Assembly (NCBI RefSeq): GCF_015191005.1
Contig: NZ_CP040442.1
Coordinates: forward strand, 806,001-870,000
DNA length: 64,000 bases
From: Kaistella flava (ex Peng et al. 2021)
GTDB taxonomy: Bacteria; Bacteroidota; Bacteroidia; Flavobacteriales; Weeksellaceae
Direction: 5' to 3'
Positions 9,996-19,313 of the stretch are shown here, one piece after another. Below the pieces are notes generated by a model. It was not told the DNA's origin. It did no database searches and worked only from the letters and a program-made list of their open reading frames with translations. The position numbers and the translations under genes were made by a program. The stretch's first letter is position 1. The number at the start of each line of letters is the position of its first letter.

Positions 9996-11993
9996 TTATA
10001 AGGTTTCTTTCAACCATCCGAAGAATTCTCTCTGCCAAACCAAACCATTTTGCGGATGTAAAATCCAGTGGTTTTCGTTCGGGAAGTAAAGAAACTTCGC
10101 TTTCAAACCTTTCAGTTTAGCTGCTTGGAATGCTTCCTGACCTTGTTCGTAAGGAACTCTGTAATCAATTCCACCTTGAATAATCATAATTGGCTTATTC
10201 CATTTGTTAACAAAATTTGACGGATTAAATTCGGTATACGATTTCGGAAGTGGATTGTCATAAGGAGAACCTCCTAAATCCCATTTTGCGAAAAACAATT
10301 CTTCAGTCGTTAAATACCAAGATTTCATATCGAAAAGTCCATCATGTGCGATAAAAGTTTTAAAACGGTTTTCATGAATACCTGCCAACATCATCACGCT
10401 ATAACCACCATAACTTGCACCAACTGCTCCCATTCTGTCACCATCAACATACGGTAAAGTTTTCGCAAAATCTGCCGCTGCTAAATAATCTCTCATCGGC
10501 TGTCCGCCCCAATCGTTAGAAATAGCTTCATTCCATTTTGTTCCCCAGCCTGGCATTCCTCTTCTATTTGGAGCAACAATGATATAATCGTTTGCTGCCA
10601 TCAAAGCGAAATTCCATCGAACGCTGAAAGTCTGTGTTAAAGCAGATTGTGGTCCACCTTGACAATACAATAAAGTTGGATATTTTTTATTCGCGTCAAA
10701 GTTTGGCGGATAAATAAACCAAACTCCCATTTCTTTTCCGTCCGTGGTTTTCACCATTTTTAGTTCGGTTCTGGAAGGAGTAATACTTTCGTAATTCTTC
10801 TTATTCACTTCCGTCACTTGTTTCATAGAACCATTTTTCAAATCAACAGAAAATAAATCTGCGTTGTGATTCATATCGGTTCTTGAAATCAATAACGAAT
10901 TTTTACTTTGAGCGTAAATATCATTCAAATCAAAATCACCTTTGGTAATTTGCTGAATTTTAGAGTTTTTCGGATTCAAAGAAAACAATTGTTTTGTTCC
11001 TCTAAAAGCCGAAGTGAAATAAATATCCTTTGAATCTTGCGACCAGAAAACAGAACCGGTAACGCTTTCATCCCAATCTTTGGTTAAATTAGTTATTTTC
11101 CCAGATTTCCAATCCATGATTTTTAAATCATTTTTGTCGGCTTCATAACCATCTCTGGCCATTGACATCCAATATAAATATTTTCCGTCTGGCGAAAATT
11201 TAGGGGAAACATCGTATCCTTTATTGCTTTCCGTAAGGTTTTTTAAAGTTCCTGATGCCATGTCATAAGCGAAAATATCGGTGTTTGTTGAAAACGAATA
11301 TTCCGCACCGCTTAGTGGTTTTGTCACATATAAAAGCTGGGAAGAATCCGGAGTCCAAATAAAATCTTCAGTTCCTCCGAAAGGTCTTTGTGGCGAATCC
11401 CAAGCTTTTCCTTCCAGTAAATCTTTCGCTTTATCAGCAGTTTCAGAAGTATTAACTATAAAAACGTGGTTGTATTTTCCTTCATTATAATAATCCCAAT
11501 GACGGAGATTCAAGTCGGTATAAATATGTGCAGTAGATTTCGGAGTATCAGCATACTTCTCTTTCCCCAATAATTTTTCTACCAGAACTTCTTTACTAAA
11601 AGCTACTTTTTTACCATCTGGAGAAATAACAATATTATCTACTTTTCCAACGGTATAAAATTCTGTCCAGGTTTTTCCGGCATCTTTCGATAGATAAATT
11701 TTGTCGTCTTCCTGAGCGTAGATTCCATTTTTATCCCATTGAACTAAAGATTTTTTTCCTAAATCGAGAGCCGTTGCTTCTGTACTTTTAATATTAAAGA
11801 AATAGTTCTTCTTATTATTTTTCTCTGTCTTCAAATCAGTTTTTCCAAGACTGTAGATCAAGGAATTTTGATCTGGTGAAACTGCAGAAACTCCTATTTT
11901 ATTAAGAGTCCACAAAATTTCGGGAGTCATGACATTCTGCGCATTCATAAGGAACGGCGCTGCCAGAGCAACCAAGGTGTGTTTTATTTTCAT
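9996..11993 (-). CDS. S9 family prolyl oligopeptidase-type peptidase, secreted
   Basis: 665 residues. A signal peptide ends near LMNAQ, so it acts in the periplasm or outside. The N-terminal two thirds contain beta-propeller-type repeats (SPDGKKVAFSKE, SPDGKYLYWMS). The C-terminal alpha/beta hydrolase has the nucleophile motif GASYGG with Ser527, followed by a GGIDYRVP acid region and NENHW with the catalytic His. This is the dipeptidyl-/acylaminoacyl-peptidase arrangement; it degrades peptides. Typical secreted peptidase of Flavobacteriia. Ends in its own terminator. Confidence 0.92.
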   Translation of the reverse strand: MKIKHTLVALAAPFLMNAQNVMTPEILWTLNKIGVSAVSPDQNSLIYSLGKTDLKTEKNNKKNYFFNIKSTEATALDLGKKSLVQWDKNGIYAQEDDKIYLSKDAGKTWTEFYTVGKVDNIVISPDGKKVAFSKEVLVEKLLGKEKYADTPKSTAHIYTDLNLRHWDYYNEGKYNHVFIVNTSETADKAKDLLEGKAWDSPQRPFGGTEDFIWTPDSSQLLYVTKPLSGAEYSFSTNTDIFAYDMASGTLKNLTESNKGYDVSPKFSPDGKYLYWMSMARDGYEADKNDLKIMDWKSGKITNLTKDWDESVTGSVFWSQDSKDIYFTSAFRGTKQLFSLNPKNSKIQQITKGDFDLNDIYAQSKNSLLISRTDMNHNADLFSVDLKNGSMKQVTEVNKKNYESITPSRTELKMVKTTDGKEMGVWFIYPPNFDANKKYPTLLYCQGGPQSALTQTFSVRWNFALMAANDYIIVAPNRRGMPGWGTKWNEAISNDWGGQPMRDYLAAADFAKTLPYVDGDRMGAVGASYGGYSVMMLAGIHENRFKTFIAHDGLFDMKSWYLTTEELFFAKWDLGGSPYDNPLPKSYTEFNPSNFVNKWNKPIMIIQGGIDYRVPYEQGQEAFQAAKLKGLKAKFLYFPNENHWILHPQNGLVWQREFFGWLKETL

Positions 11994-12109
11994 TTTAAAA
12001 TTAAATTATTTAAATATATAAAGGTTGAAAAAATCGCTAATATTCTTTCATTAAGAATCGAAAATTAACATCTTACAAATATAGAAAATTCAGGAGGAAA
12101 GGAGAATTT

Positions 12110-12607
12110 CTAAACCATTTCGCTCTTTCTCTTTTGAATTTCTTTAACAAAATCATCAGGATTTTCAGGACTAATGACATATACTTTTCCAGACTTTAAA
12201 ACCATCTTTACTTTTTTATGTCTGTTGGTTACATACCAAACATCTTTTCCATTAAAATAGCCGAAATAGCCAAAAAGTCCGCCGACTCCAGCAGTTCTAA
12301 GGTTTAATCCAGTTTTTTCTATTTTATTAAAAGTTTCAATTTCATTGATATTAATGACGATTGGACCGTATAAGTTTTTAACTAAAATCTGGTCGTTAGA
12401 AACCGCAATTCTTTTAGGAATAAATCCATAGGAAATAAAAATAACTCCATACATCAACACAAAACTGGTAATTGAAATCACTGGTTTTGGCGGTTCAAAG
12501 AAAAAAGAAGATATTGGAAATAAGATGAGAAACAGTAAAAGAATTATTGTTAATATCTTCGTCGTCTCATCCATCTTTGCGGTGTCGAATTCTCTGGTAT
12601 TTATCAT
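12110..12607 (-). CDS. Membrane protein with PH-like domain
   Basis: 165 residues. Two hydrophobic helices (about residues 17-60) precede a soluble domain that resembles bacterial PH-like folds (KRIAVSNDQILVKNLYGP ... VLKSGKVYVISPENP). The domain call is by pattern only. It lies 2 bp downstream of the M1 peptidase stop on the same strand, so the two are probably co-transcribed. Function unknown. Confidence 0.6.
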   Translation of the reverse strand: MINTREFDTAKMDETTKILTIILLLFLILFPISSFFFEPPKPVISITSFVLMYGVIFISYGFIPKRIAVSNDQILVKNLYGPIVININEIETFNKIEKTGLNLRTAGVGGLFGYFGYFNGKDVWYVTNRHKKVKMVLKSGKVYVISPENPDDFVKEIQKRKSEMV

Positions 12608-12609
12608 TT

Positions 12610-14472
12610 TTAAAAAGTATATACATTATCATTCGGCGTATAATCCATGAATATTCCGCCATCGATTTTTACAGATTTTACGTTCTGATTAACTTCAATC
12701 GCCGTTTGGTACAATTTATTATTTTTCCAGATTTCAGGCGTGATATGCTTTTTAGAAATCTTTCCATCTTGATACGTAATTTCTACTTCGAATGGAATGG
12801 CAAATCCGCCTACATTTTCGATCGCTAAATTGAGATTGTTTCCTGAAACTTGTGCGGACTTAATTTTTAAATCGATGTAATTATTACTGAAAAACCAGTT
12901 GTTCCAAAACCAATTTAAATTCTGTCCACTTCCGGAATTAAAACTGTAGAAAAAATCCCACGGCGTCGGATGTTTTCCTTTCCAGGTATTCATATAATAA
13001 TGCAGCGTTTCTTTAAACAATTGATCTCCAAGCATATCTTTCAAAGACAAATACGCAAAAGCAGGTTTTATATAAGCATTACTTCCGTAGCCAATTCCGG
13101 AAAGTTGGCTGCTCATCGAAATAATTGGCTGATCCTGTTCGGTTGAAGGATCATTGATATATTTTTTAACACGGAAATCAGTAAACATTTTATCATTAAA
13201 TGCTTTTCCATTTTCAGCCTCACCAATTAAATATTCGAAAGCCGTCACCCAACCTTCATCCATAAAGGCATAACGCGCTTCGTTGGTTCCCATCATAAAC
13301 GGAAAATAAGTATGTGCAATTTCATGATCTACGGTTTGGCGAGAATCTGCAAAATCATCAGGAATCGCAGTATCATTAACCATCATTGGATATTCCATAT
13401 CGGCAAATCCCTGGAATCCGGTCATGGTTGGAAAAGGATATTCAATTCCCGGCCAGTTTTCAGAAAACCATTTGATGCTGTATTTTTCCCACTCAACGTA
13501 TTTTTCAAAATCTTTCGTTCCGGCATTATAAGTAGCTTGCGTGCTTACTCTTTTCGATTTCAATTTTACACTTGAGGCATCCCAAACATACGTTGAACTT
13601 AATCCAAAAGTGAAGTCAGTGATATTCTCAGCCTTAAATTTCCAGGTATTAAAATCATTTTGCTTGGTTACTTTTTGTTTTTCAATATCGTCTTTAGTAG
13701 CAACGTGAATTACCTGATTAGAGATTAAGGAATATTTAAATTTCTTTAAAACTCCGGGTTGTAAAACTTCTTCAGCATTCTGTAAAACTCCGGTCGCATA
13801 AACAATGTAGTTTTTGGGAACGGTAACAGAAATATTGTAATTGCTGAAATCATTATAAAACTCAGCGCGACCATTGTGCGGAAGTTTATCCCAGCCATTA
13901 TAATCATCATAGACCGAAATTCTTGGGTAAGCATACGCACAGAAAAATGTGGTTTCATCAATTTGACCTTCTCTCCCACTTTGTTTTGACAAAGGAAATT
14001 CCCATTCTATCTTAATGGTATTTTTGGAGTTCGGAAGAAGTGCTGTGTTCAATTTTAAATCATAGAACGTTTCCCAATCTTCAGAATTGACGGTGTAAGT
14101 TTCTCCATTAATGGAAAGAGATTTTATTTTCAAACCTTCGCTTAAAAAATCAGGTGAGGCTTTTGCGGCTCTGGGAGAAGTTGGTTTATGCACATTATTT
14201 ACAAATCGAATTACGGCTGATTTTAAAGTATCCGGAGAATTATTGCTGTAAATAATGGTTTCGTTTCCTGAAACAACTTTGGTCGTTGGATTTACATTGA
14301 AATCGATGGTGTAATCTCCTGAGTTTTGCCAATAATTTGAACCCGGTTTTCCGTCCAGCGAACGGGTTTTTTGTTCGTAGGCTTTCACAATATTTCTCGG
14401 AGTATATAAATCCTGAGAAAAGGTTTGAATAGAACAAAATACAAATAGTATCGAAGTTACGATCGTACGCAT
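12610..14472 (-). CDS. M1 family zinc aminopeptidase-like protein, secreted
   Basis: 620 residues with a signal peptide ending near TFSQ. The zinc site is complete: HEIAH starting at residue 383 with the downstream glutamate in MDEGW. The exopeptidase motif region reads FADMEYPMM, a variant of the GxMEN loop. The N-terminal saddle domain has TIDFNVNPTTKVVSGNETI. Likely cleaves N-terminal residues from extracellular peptides. Forms an apparent two-gene unit with the PH-like protein downstream. Confidence 0.9.
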   Translation of the reverse strand: MRTIVTSILFVFCSIQTFSQDLYTPRNIVKAYEQKTRSLDGKPGSNYWQNSGDYTIDFNVNPTTKVVSGNETIIYSNNSPDTLKSAVIRFVNNVHKPTSPRAAKASPDFLSEGLKIKSLSINGETYTVNSEDWETFYDLKLNTALLPNSKNTIKIEWEFPLSKQSGREGQIDETTFFCAYAYPRISVYDDYNGWDKLPHNGRAEFYNDFSNYNISVTVPKNYIVYATGVLQNAEEVLQPGVLKKFKYSLISNQVIHVATKDDIEKQKVTKQNDFNTWKFKAENITDFTFGLSSTYVWDASSVKLKSKRVSTQATYNAGTKDFEKYVEWEKYSIKWFSENWPGIEYPFPTMTGFQGFADMEYPMMVNDTAIPDDFADSRQTVDHEIAHTYFPFMMGTNEARYAFMDEGWVTAFEYLIGEAENGKAFNDKMFTDFRVKKYINDPSTEQDQPIISMSSQLSGIGYGSNAYIKPAFAYLSLKDMLGDQLFKETLHYYMNTWKGKHPTPWDFFYSFNSGSGQNLNWFWNNWFFSNNYIDLKIKSAQVSGNNLNLAIENVGGFAIPFEVEITYQDGKISKKHITPEIWKNNKLYQTAIEVNQNVKSVKIDGGIFMDYTPNDNVYTF

Positions 14473-14501
14473 TAATTTTTATTTAAATATTATTAATTAA
14501 A

Positions 14502-14528
14502 AAACGGTTCAAATAAATCGAACCGTTT
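14502..14528 (-). terminator. Intrinsic terminator after the holin-like gene
   Basis: AAACGGTTC (14502-14510) pairs with GAACCGTTT (14520-14528), giving a 9-bp stem. The minus-strand transcript of the 14551-14895 gene ends here. Confidence 0.75.
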
Positions 14529-14550
14529 ATAAATTTACTCTTTTTGTAAG

Positions 14551-14895
14551 TTATTCACTTGGAGCAATAATTCCGTTTATAAGTGACGTGATTAGTGATA
14601 AAGCAATACTGAAAATAAATGCCCACCAAAATCCATCAATAGCCATTCCTTCTACAAACTTTGCCGCTAATAAAACCACCAATGCATTAATTACTAAAGA
14701 GAAAAGACCTAAAGTAATAATCGTTAACGGTAATCCCAAAATCTTTAAAATTGGCGTCACAATTAAGTTTAAAACCCCAAGAACCAAAGCGAAAATTACG
14801 GCAGAACCGAAGGAATCAATATGAACTCCACTTAGGATTTTTGTGAGGACAAAAGCAACGATTGCCGTTACTAATAATCGGATAATTAAATTCAT
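14551..14895 (-). CDS. Phage-holin-family (superfamily IV) membrane protein
   Basis: 114 residues made almost entirely of four hydrophobic helices with glycine and small-residue turns (LGVLNLIVTPILKILGLPL). This matches the 4-TM 'phage holin family'/YvlD-type proteins that are widespread in bacterial chromosomes outside prophages. No prophage genes are nearby, so a chromosomal envelope role is more likely than lysis. Divergent from the M28 peptidase. Confidence 0.8.
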   Translation of the reverse strand: MNLIIRLLVTAIVAFVLTKILSGVHIDSFGSAVIFALVLGVLNLIVTPILKILGLPLTIITLGLFSLVINALVVLLAAKFVEGMAIDGFWWAFIFSIALSLITSLINGIIAPSE

Positions 14896-15025
14896 AATCT
14901 ATTTTTTTATAAAATTAAAAAATTAAAGTGACTAAGCAAGAACTTCAATGATAATTTCTTTTCTCTGATGAATAGACAGTTCTTTAGAATAAATTTTATT
15001 ATCTTCATCGCAAAAATTATATTCA

Positions 15026-16576
15026 ATGAAGAACTATGCAAAATTATTGATGGTTTCTACGGTTTTCGCGGTGAGTTTAAATGCTCAAACGAAAGACCAA
15101 ATGGTACAATCAATTATGGACGAAACTTACAAAAACTCTCAACTCGAAACACTTGCGTACGAATTGATGGACGACATAGGACCACGATTGGTCGGAAGTC
15201 CAAAAATGCAACAAGCACACGACTGGGCGGTAAAACGTTTTCAGAACTGGGGAATCGATGCCAAGAACGAAAAATGGGGCGAATGGAAATCTTGGGAAAG
15301 AGGACCTTCAACCATCGAAATGGTTTCTCCTTATGCAAAATCAATCGAAGGAATGCAGTTGGCTTGGAGTCCAGCAACTTCTGCAAAAGGTTTAACAGCA
15401 GATGTAGTGATGCTGCCAATGTTTAAAAACAAAGAAGAATTCGCGGCTTGGCTTCCAAAAGTAAAAGGAAAATTGGTAATGGTTTCTCAATACCAACCAA
15501 CTGGAAGACCTGAATATAACTGGAAAGAATTCGCTACACCGGAATCATTTGAAAAAATGAAAAAAGAATCTGCGGATGCTTCTGAAGAATGGAGAAAATC
15601 AATCGCTGCGACTGGAGAAACTTCTAAATCCTTAAATGAAAAATTAGAAAAAGCCGGCGCTGCTGGAATCGTTTCTTCTTATTGGTCAAGAGGATTTGGT
15701 GTAAATAAAATTTTCGCTGCCGGAACAAAAACGATTCCTGTTGTAGATATTTCCTTAGAAGATTACGGACAATTATACCGAATGATTCAGCACGGAAAAA
15801 CTCCGAAATTAAAAATTAATGCACAATCAAAAGATAAAGGAATTGCTCCAACTTTCAACACGGTTGCAGTCATTAAAGGTTCTGAAAAACCTGAAGAATA
15901 TGTGATTCTTTCTGCGCATTTCGATTCTTGGGATGGTGGAACTGGTGCTACCGATAACGGAACCGGAACGATTACTATGATGGAAGTGGCAAGAATTCTT
16001 AAAAAATATTATCCTAATCCAAAGAGAACAATTGTTGTTGGACTTTGGGGAAGTGAAGAGCAAGGTTTGAACGGTTCTCGTGGTTACGTTTGGGATCACA
16101 AAGATCAAATGCCAAATGTTCAGGCCGTTTTCAACCAGGATAACGGAACCGGAAGAATCGCAAATATTAGCGGACAAGGTTTCTTGAATTCTTATGATTA
16201 CATAGGAAGATGGTTAAGCGCTGTTCCAAAAGAATTAACCAAAGGAATCGAAACTTCTTACCCAGGATTTCCTGGCGGTGGTGGCTCTGATCATGCGTCA
16301 TTTATCGCTGCGGGAGTTCCTGCATTTATGTTAAGTTCATTGAGTTGGAGTTACGGTTCTTACACGTGGCATACCAACAGAGATACGTATGATAAAATTG
16401 TTTTTGATGATTTAAAAAGCAACGTTGCAACCATTGCAATCTTAACGTATATGGCAAGTGAAGATCCTGAAAAAGCATCTGCAGAAAGAATTAAAATGCC
16501 AATTAACCCAAGAACTGGAGAACCAGCAAAATGGCCAGAAATGAAAGAACCAACCAGAAAAGGTGGTTTAGACTAA
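15026..16576 (+). CDS. M28 family zinc carboxypeptidase/aminopeptidase with PA domain, secreted
   Basis: 516 residues with signal peptide (cleavage near SLNAQ). An inserted PA-type domain spans the middle. The M28 zinc ligands are visible in AHFDSWDGG, ATDNGTG, WGSEEQG, NQDNGTG and SDHASF, in the order expected for the carboxypeptidase Q/PSMA-like branch. Acts on peptides outside the cytoplasm. It stands alone and is followed by a long-stem terminator. Confidence 0.93.
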   Translation: MKNYAKLLMVSTVFAVSLNAQTKDQMVQSIMDETYKNSQLETLAYELMDDIGPRLVGSPKMQQAHDWAVKRFQNWGIDAKNEKWGEWKSWERGPSTIEMVSPYAKSIEGMQLAWSPATSAKGLTADVVMLPMFKNKEEFAAWLPKVKGKLVMVSQYQPTGRPEYNWKEFATPESFEKMKKESADASEEWRKSIAATGETSKSLNEKLEKAGAAGIVSSYWSRGFGVNKIFAAGTKTIPVVDISLEDYGQLYRMIQHGKTPKLKINAQSKDKGIAPTFNTVAVIKGSEKPEEYVILSAHFDSWDGGTGATDNGTGTITMMEVARILKKYYPNPKRTIVVGLWGSEEQGLNGSRGYVWDHKDQMPNVQAVFNQDNGTGRIANISGQGFLNSYDYIGRWLSAVPKELTKGIETSYPGFPGGGGSDHASFIAAGVPAFMLSSLSWSYGSYTWHTNRDTYDKIVFDDLKSNVATIAILTYMASEDPEKASAERIKMPINPRTGEPAKWPEMKEPTRKGGLD

Positions 16577-16610
16577 GGTCTTCTTGATTGATTTAAAAGA
16601 CAATCTCAAA

Positions 16611-16666
16611 TAAAAAGTCGGTAATTTCTAAAACGTTTAGCGTTGAGGATTTTACCGGCTTTTTCT
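16611..16666 (+). terminator. Intrinsic terminator after the M28 peptidase
   Basis: AAAAAGTCGGTAA (16613-16625) pairs, with one wobble, with TTACCGGCTTTTT (16652-16664) around a 26-base loop. Confidence 0.7.
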
Positions 16667-16754
16667 TTTGATTTAAAACATCGTAATCGGTTAAAAAATT
16701 GCGATTTTTAATAGTGATTATTTAGAATGGTTGAGTTTTTGATTGCAAATATTC

Positions 16755-17192
16755 ATGAAGAATCAAAATTATAACAATTACATCAAATTTTATCCGCCCC
16801 ATCATTTCATTTATCTCCCATTACTTGGATTCCTTCAAATACTGGGAATATGGAAAATTTTCAATGACGAACCCAACCAATTAATCTGGATCTTATTTTC
16901 AATTGTTATCTTCCTCTTCATTTATTTGGCTTTAATGGTAAGACAACATTACGCGTTAGGAAACCAAGATCGAATTGTGAGATTAGAATTCAAATTAAGA
17001 TATTTTGAACTATTTGGTAAAAGTTCGGATGAAGTAGAAACTCAACTTTCATCTGGCCAAATCGCAGCACTTCGCTTCGCTTATGATGATGAATTTAAAG
17101 TTTTATTAGAAAAAGCAATTCAACAAAACATTTCAGCAGACGAAATTAAAAAGTCAATTACCAATTGGAAAGCCGATAATAATAGAGTTTAA
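16755..17192 (+). CDS. DUF6526 family membrane protein
   Basis: 145 residues from the ATG at 16755, chosen because family members begin with this NQNYNNYIKFYPPHHF segment; the longer frame would use a TTG at 16743. Two transmembrane helices follow (about residues 20-62), then a charged cytoplasmic helix-rich tail with an ADEIKKSI segment. Function unknown. It begins a plus-strand cluster with a small lipoprotein, topoisomerase IB and a Nei-like glycosylase. Confidence 0.78.
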   Translation: MKNQNYNNYIKFYPPHHFIYLPLLGFLQILGIWKIFNDEPNQLIWILFSIVIFLFIYLALMVRQHYALGNQDRIVRLEFKLRYFELFGKSSDEVETQLSSGQIAALRFAYDDEFKVLLEKAIQQNISADEIKKSITNWKADNNRV

Positions 17193-17231
17193 CTCAACAT
17201 TTATAAATATTTAACCTTAAAAAATAAAATT

Positions 17232-17396
17232 ATGAAAAAGTTTACATTTCTTACGTTAGCCGTATTTGCCTTAATGTCTCTGACCAGTTGTGAAGCAATC
17301 GGAACCATTTTTAAAGCCGGAATGTGGTGGGCATTTTTCTTAGTGGCATTGGTAATCGGTTTAATCGTTTGGTTATTTAGCAGGGGTAAAAATTAA
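17232..17396 (+). CDS. Small lipoprotein with one transmembrane helix
   Basis: 54 residues. MKKFTFLTLAVFALMSLTSC gives a lipoprotein signal with Cys20, followed by a hydrophobic helix (WAFFLVALVIGLIVWLF) and a basic end SRGKN. Similar short phosphatidate-cytidylyltransferase-like or 'DUF' lipoproteins are common in Flavobacteriia; function unknown. It sits 39 bp after the DUF6526 gene and 10 bp before topoisomerase IB, suggesting one transcript. Confidence 0.75.
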   Translation: MKKFTFLTLAVFALMSLTSCEAIGTIFKAGMWWAFFLVALVIGLIVWLFSRGKN

Positions 17397-17406
17397 ATAG
17401 AATTGA

Positions 17407-18516
17407 ATGAAAACGGCAACTCCTTCACTCGAACTTATCACGAAAATAAGTCCTTCGAAAATGGTGAAAATCATGAAGGATCCGGAAAAATCTGCAATGG
17501 CTGTAAATTTAATTTACACCAACGACAGTGAAAATCAAGGAATCGCGCGCAAGAAAAGTGGCAAATCATTTTCCTACTTTTCGGGCAAACAAAAGATTAA
17601 AGACAAAGAAGAAATTCAGCGTATTAATCAATTGGCGATTCCTCCCGCTTGGGAAAATGTTTGGATTTGCGCCTTGCAAAACGGACATTTACAAGCTACA
17701 GGTTTGGATGCTAAAAATCGCAAACAATACCGCTATCATCCAGTTTGGAATGCCTTGCGAAATCGCACCAAGTTTTATCGAATGTTGCAGTTCGGTGAAG
17801 TTTTACCGAATATTCGATTACAATTAGAACAGGATTTAGCGCATCGAAGTTTAGACAAACGAAAAATTTTGGCTTTGGTAGTGAGTCTAATGGAACGAAC
17901 CAATATTCGAATTGGCAATAATATTTACGAAAAACTATATGGATCTTTTGGATTAACCACTTTGAAAGATAAACATGTTGATATTAAAGGTCAGAAAATT
18001 AAATTCTCCTTCAAAGGAAAAAAAGGAATTTACCACGATATCGATTTAAAGAATGCCAAATTAGCAAAAGCCGTTAAAAGCTGCCGTGACATTCCCGGAA
18101 AGGAATTGTTCCAATTTTATGATGATGAAGGAAAACGACATCCAATAGAAAGCGGAATGGTCAATGACTATATTAAAGAAATCAGTGGTGAAGATTTCAC
18201 CGCAAAAGATTTCAGAACTTGGTCTGGAACCGTGAATGCACTAATCGCTTTTAAAGAAATTGAAGCCCAGGAAATTGAGGAAAATCAGAAATCTAAAATA
18301 AAAAGGGCGATTGATTTGGTCGCTTGCGAATTAGGAAATACAAGCACTGTTTGTCGAAAATACTATATTCATCCCCTGATTATTAATATGTACGAAAATG
18401 ATTCTATTAAAAAGTACTTTAGAGAATTAGATGAAATTGAAGTTAACGATGGTAAATCGGGTTTGACAAAAGAAGAACAAATTGTGATGAAAATCCTACA
18501 AACAGAAAAACCGTAA
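17407..18516 (+). CDS. DNA topoisomerase IB (poxvirus/eukaryote type)
   Basis: 369 residues. Relaxes supercoils by transient 3'-phosphotyrosyl nicking. Visible features: the N-terminal cap with RIGNNIYEKLYGSFGLTTL, the DFRTWSGT motif with a catalytic Arg, and the C-terminal GNTSTVCRKYYIHP with the active-site Tyr (319 or 320). The overall length and motif order match bacterial type IB enzymes. Only 2 bp separate it from the Nei/Fpg-like gene downstream, so the pair is probably an operon for DNA maintenance. Confidence 0.93.
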   Translation: MKTATPSLELITKISPSKMVKIMKDPEKSAMAVNLIYTNDSENQGIARKKSGKSFSYFSGKQKIKDKEEIQRINQLAIPPAWENVWICALQNGHLQATGLDAKNRKQYRYHPVWNALRNRTKFYRMLQFGEVLPNIRLQLEQDLAHRSLDKRKILALVVSLMERTNIRIGNNIYEKLYGSFGLTTLKDKHVDIKGQKIKFSFKGKKGIYHDIDLKNAKLAKAVKSCRDIPGKELFQFYDDEGKRHPIESGMVNDYIKEISGEDFTAKDFRTWSGTVNALIAFKEIEAQEIEENQKSKIKRAIDLVACELGNTSTVCRKYYIHPLIINMYENDSIKKYFRELDEIEVNDGKSGLTKEEQIVMKILQTEKP

Positions 18517-18518
18517 TT

Positions 18519-19238
18519 ATGCCAGAAGGTCCCACGATTGTTGTTTTTAAAAAGAGACTTGAAAAATTCGAAGGTAAAAAAGTAACCGAAAGCGATGGTT
18601 ATAATAATCCTTTCGCAGAAGAAATTTCAGGAAAGAAATTAATCTCGGTTGAATCCTATGGAAAACTCCTTCTACTCGATTTTAAAGATTTCTTAATCAC
18701 GGTTCATTTTGGATTATTTGGTAGTTTTTTGATTAATGAAACTAAAAAAGTTAATGCCAGTTTTTCACTTTTCTTCGGCGATGATTTTATTAATTTCTAC
18801 GTCGTTAAAATTAAGAAGATAGAGAAAGACCACGATTTTGATCAGGAATTAAACGTATTTTCAAAAAAATATAAATTAGAAAAGACGCAAAAACTTTTAC
18901 TTGAAAAATATGCCGATAAGAAAATTGGTGATGTTCTTTTGAATCAAGATGTTTTTCCAGGTTTAGGAAATATTATTCGAAATGAAGTTTTGTTTTTAAG
19001 CAAGATTCATCCTGAAAGTACGGTTGATAAAATTCCTTCCAAAAAAATTAAAGAATTGCTTCAAATTATTAAAGAATTCTCCAAAGCGTCAGTAGAATTA
19101 ATCGAACAAAAAATATGGAAATCCTCCAGTTCCGTTTACAAGAAAAAAGAATGGGAAGATAAAGAAGTTTTAGAATACGTTGCTCCGAAAATTAAACGGA
19201 AAACCTACGTTGTAGAAAAAGTTCAGAAATTGTACTAA
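18519..19238 (+). CDS. Fpg/Nei family DNA glycosylase, zinc-less C-terminus
   Basis: 239 residues. PEGP at the N-terminus gives the catalytic Pro2/Glu3 of formamidopyrimidine-DNA glycosylase/endonuclease VIII enzymes. The helix-two-turn-helix region LLNQDVFPGLGNIIRNEVLF is present. The C-terminal four-cysteine zinc finger of classical Fpg/Nei is absent: the protein ends KRKTYVVEKVQKLY, so it belongs to a zinc-less branch. Repairs oxidised bases. Two bases downstream of topoisomerase IB. Confidence 0.86.
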   Translation: MPEGPTIVVFKKRLEKFEGKKVTESDGYNNPFAEEISGKKLISVESYGKLLLLDFKDFLITVHFGLFGSFLINETKKVNASFSLFFGDDFINFYVVKIKKIEKDHDFDQELNVFSKKYKLEKTQKLLLEKYADKKIGDVLLNQDVFPGLGNIIRNEVLFLSKIHPESTVDKIPSKKIKELLQIIKEFSKASVELIEQKIWKSSSSVYKKKEWEDKEVLEYVAPKIKRKTYVVEKVQKLY

Positions 19239-19264
19239 TCTTCAATATTGAAAAAAATTGTAAA

Positions 19265-19292
19265 ACTCTTTATTTAAAAGAGATTTTTTTAA
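19265..19292 (+). terminator. Intrinsic terminator after the Nei-like gene
   Basis: CTCTTT (19266-19271) pairs with AAAGAG (19277-19282), followed by seven T. Short stem. Confidence 0.5.
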
Positions 19293-19313
19293 TTTTAAAC
19301 GAAAAGTTAGCAA

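Noticed and set aside
14551..14895. Prophage remnant suggested by the holin-family protein
   Set aside because: No other phage genes nearby, and this 4-TM family is common in normal chromosomes.
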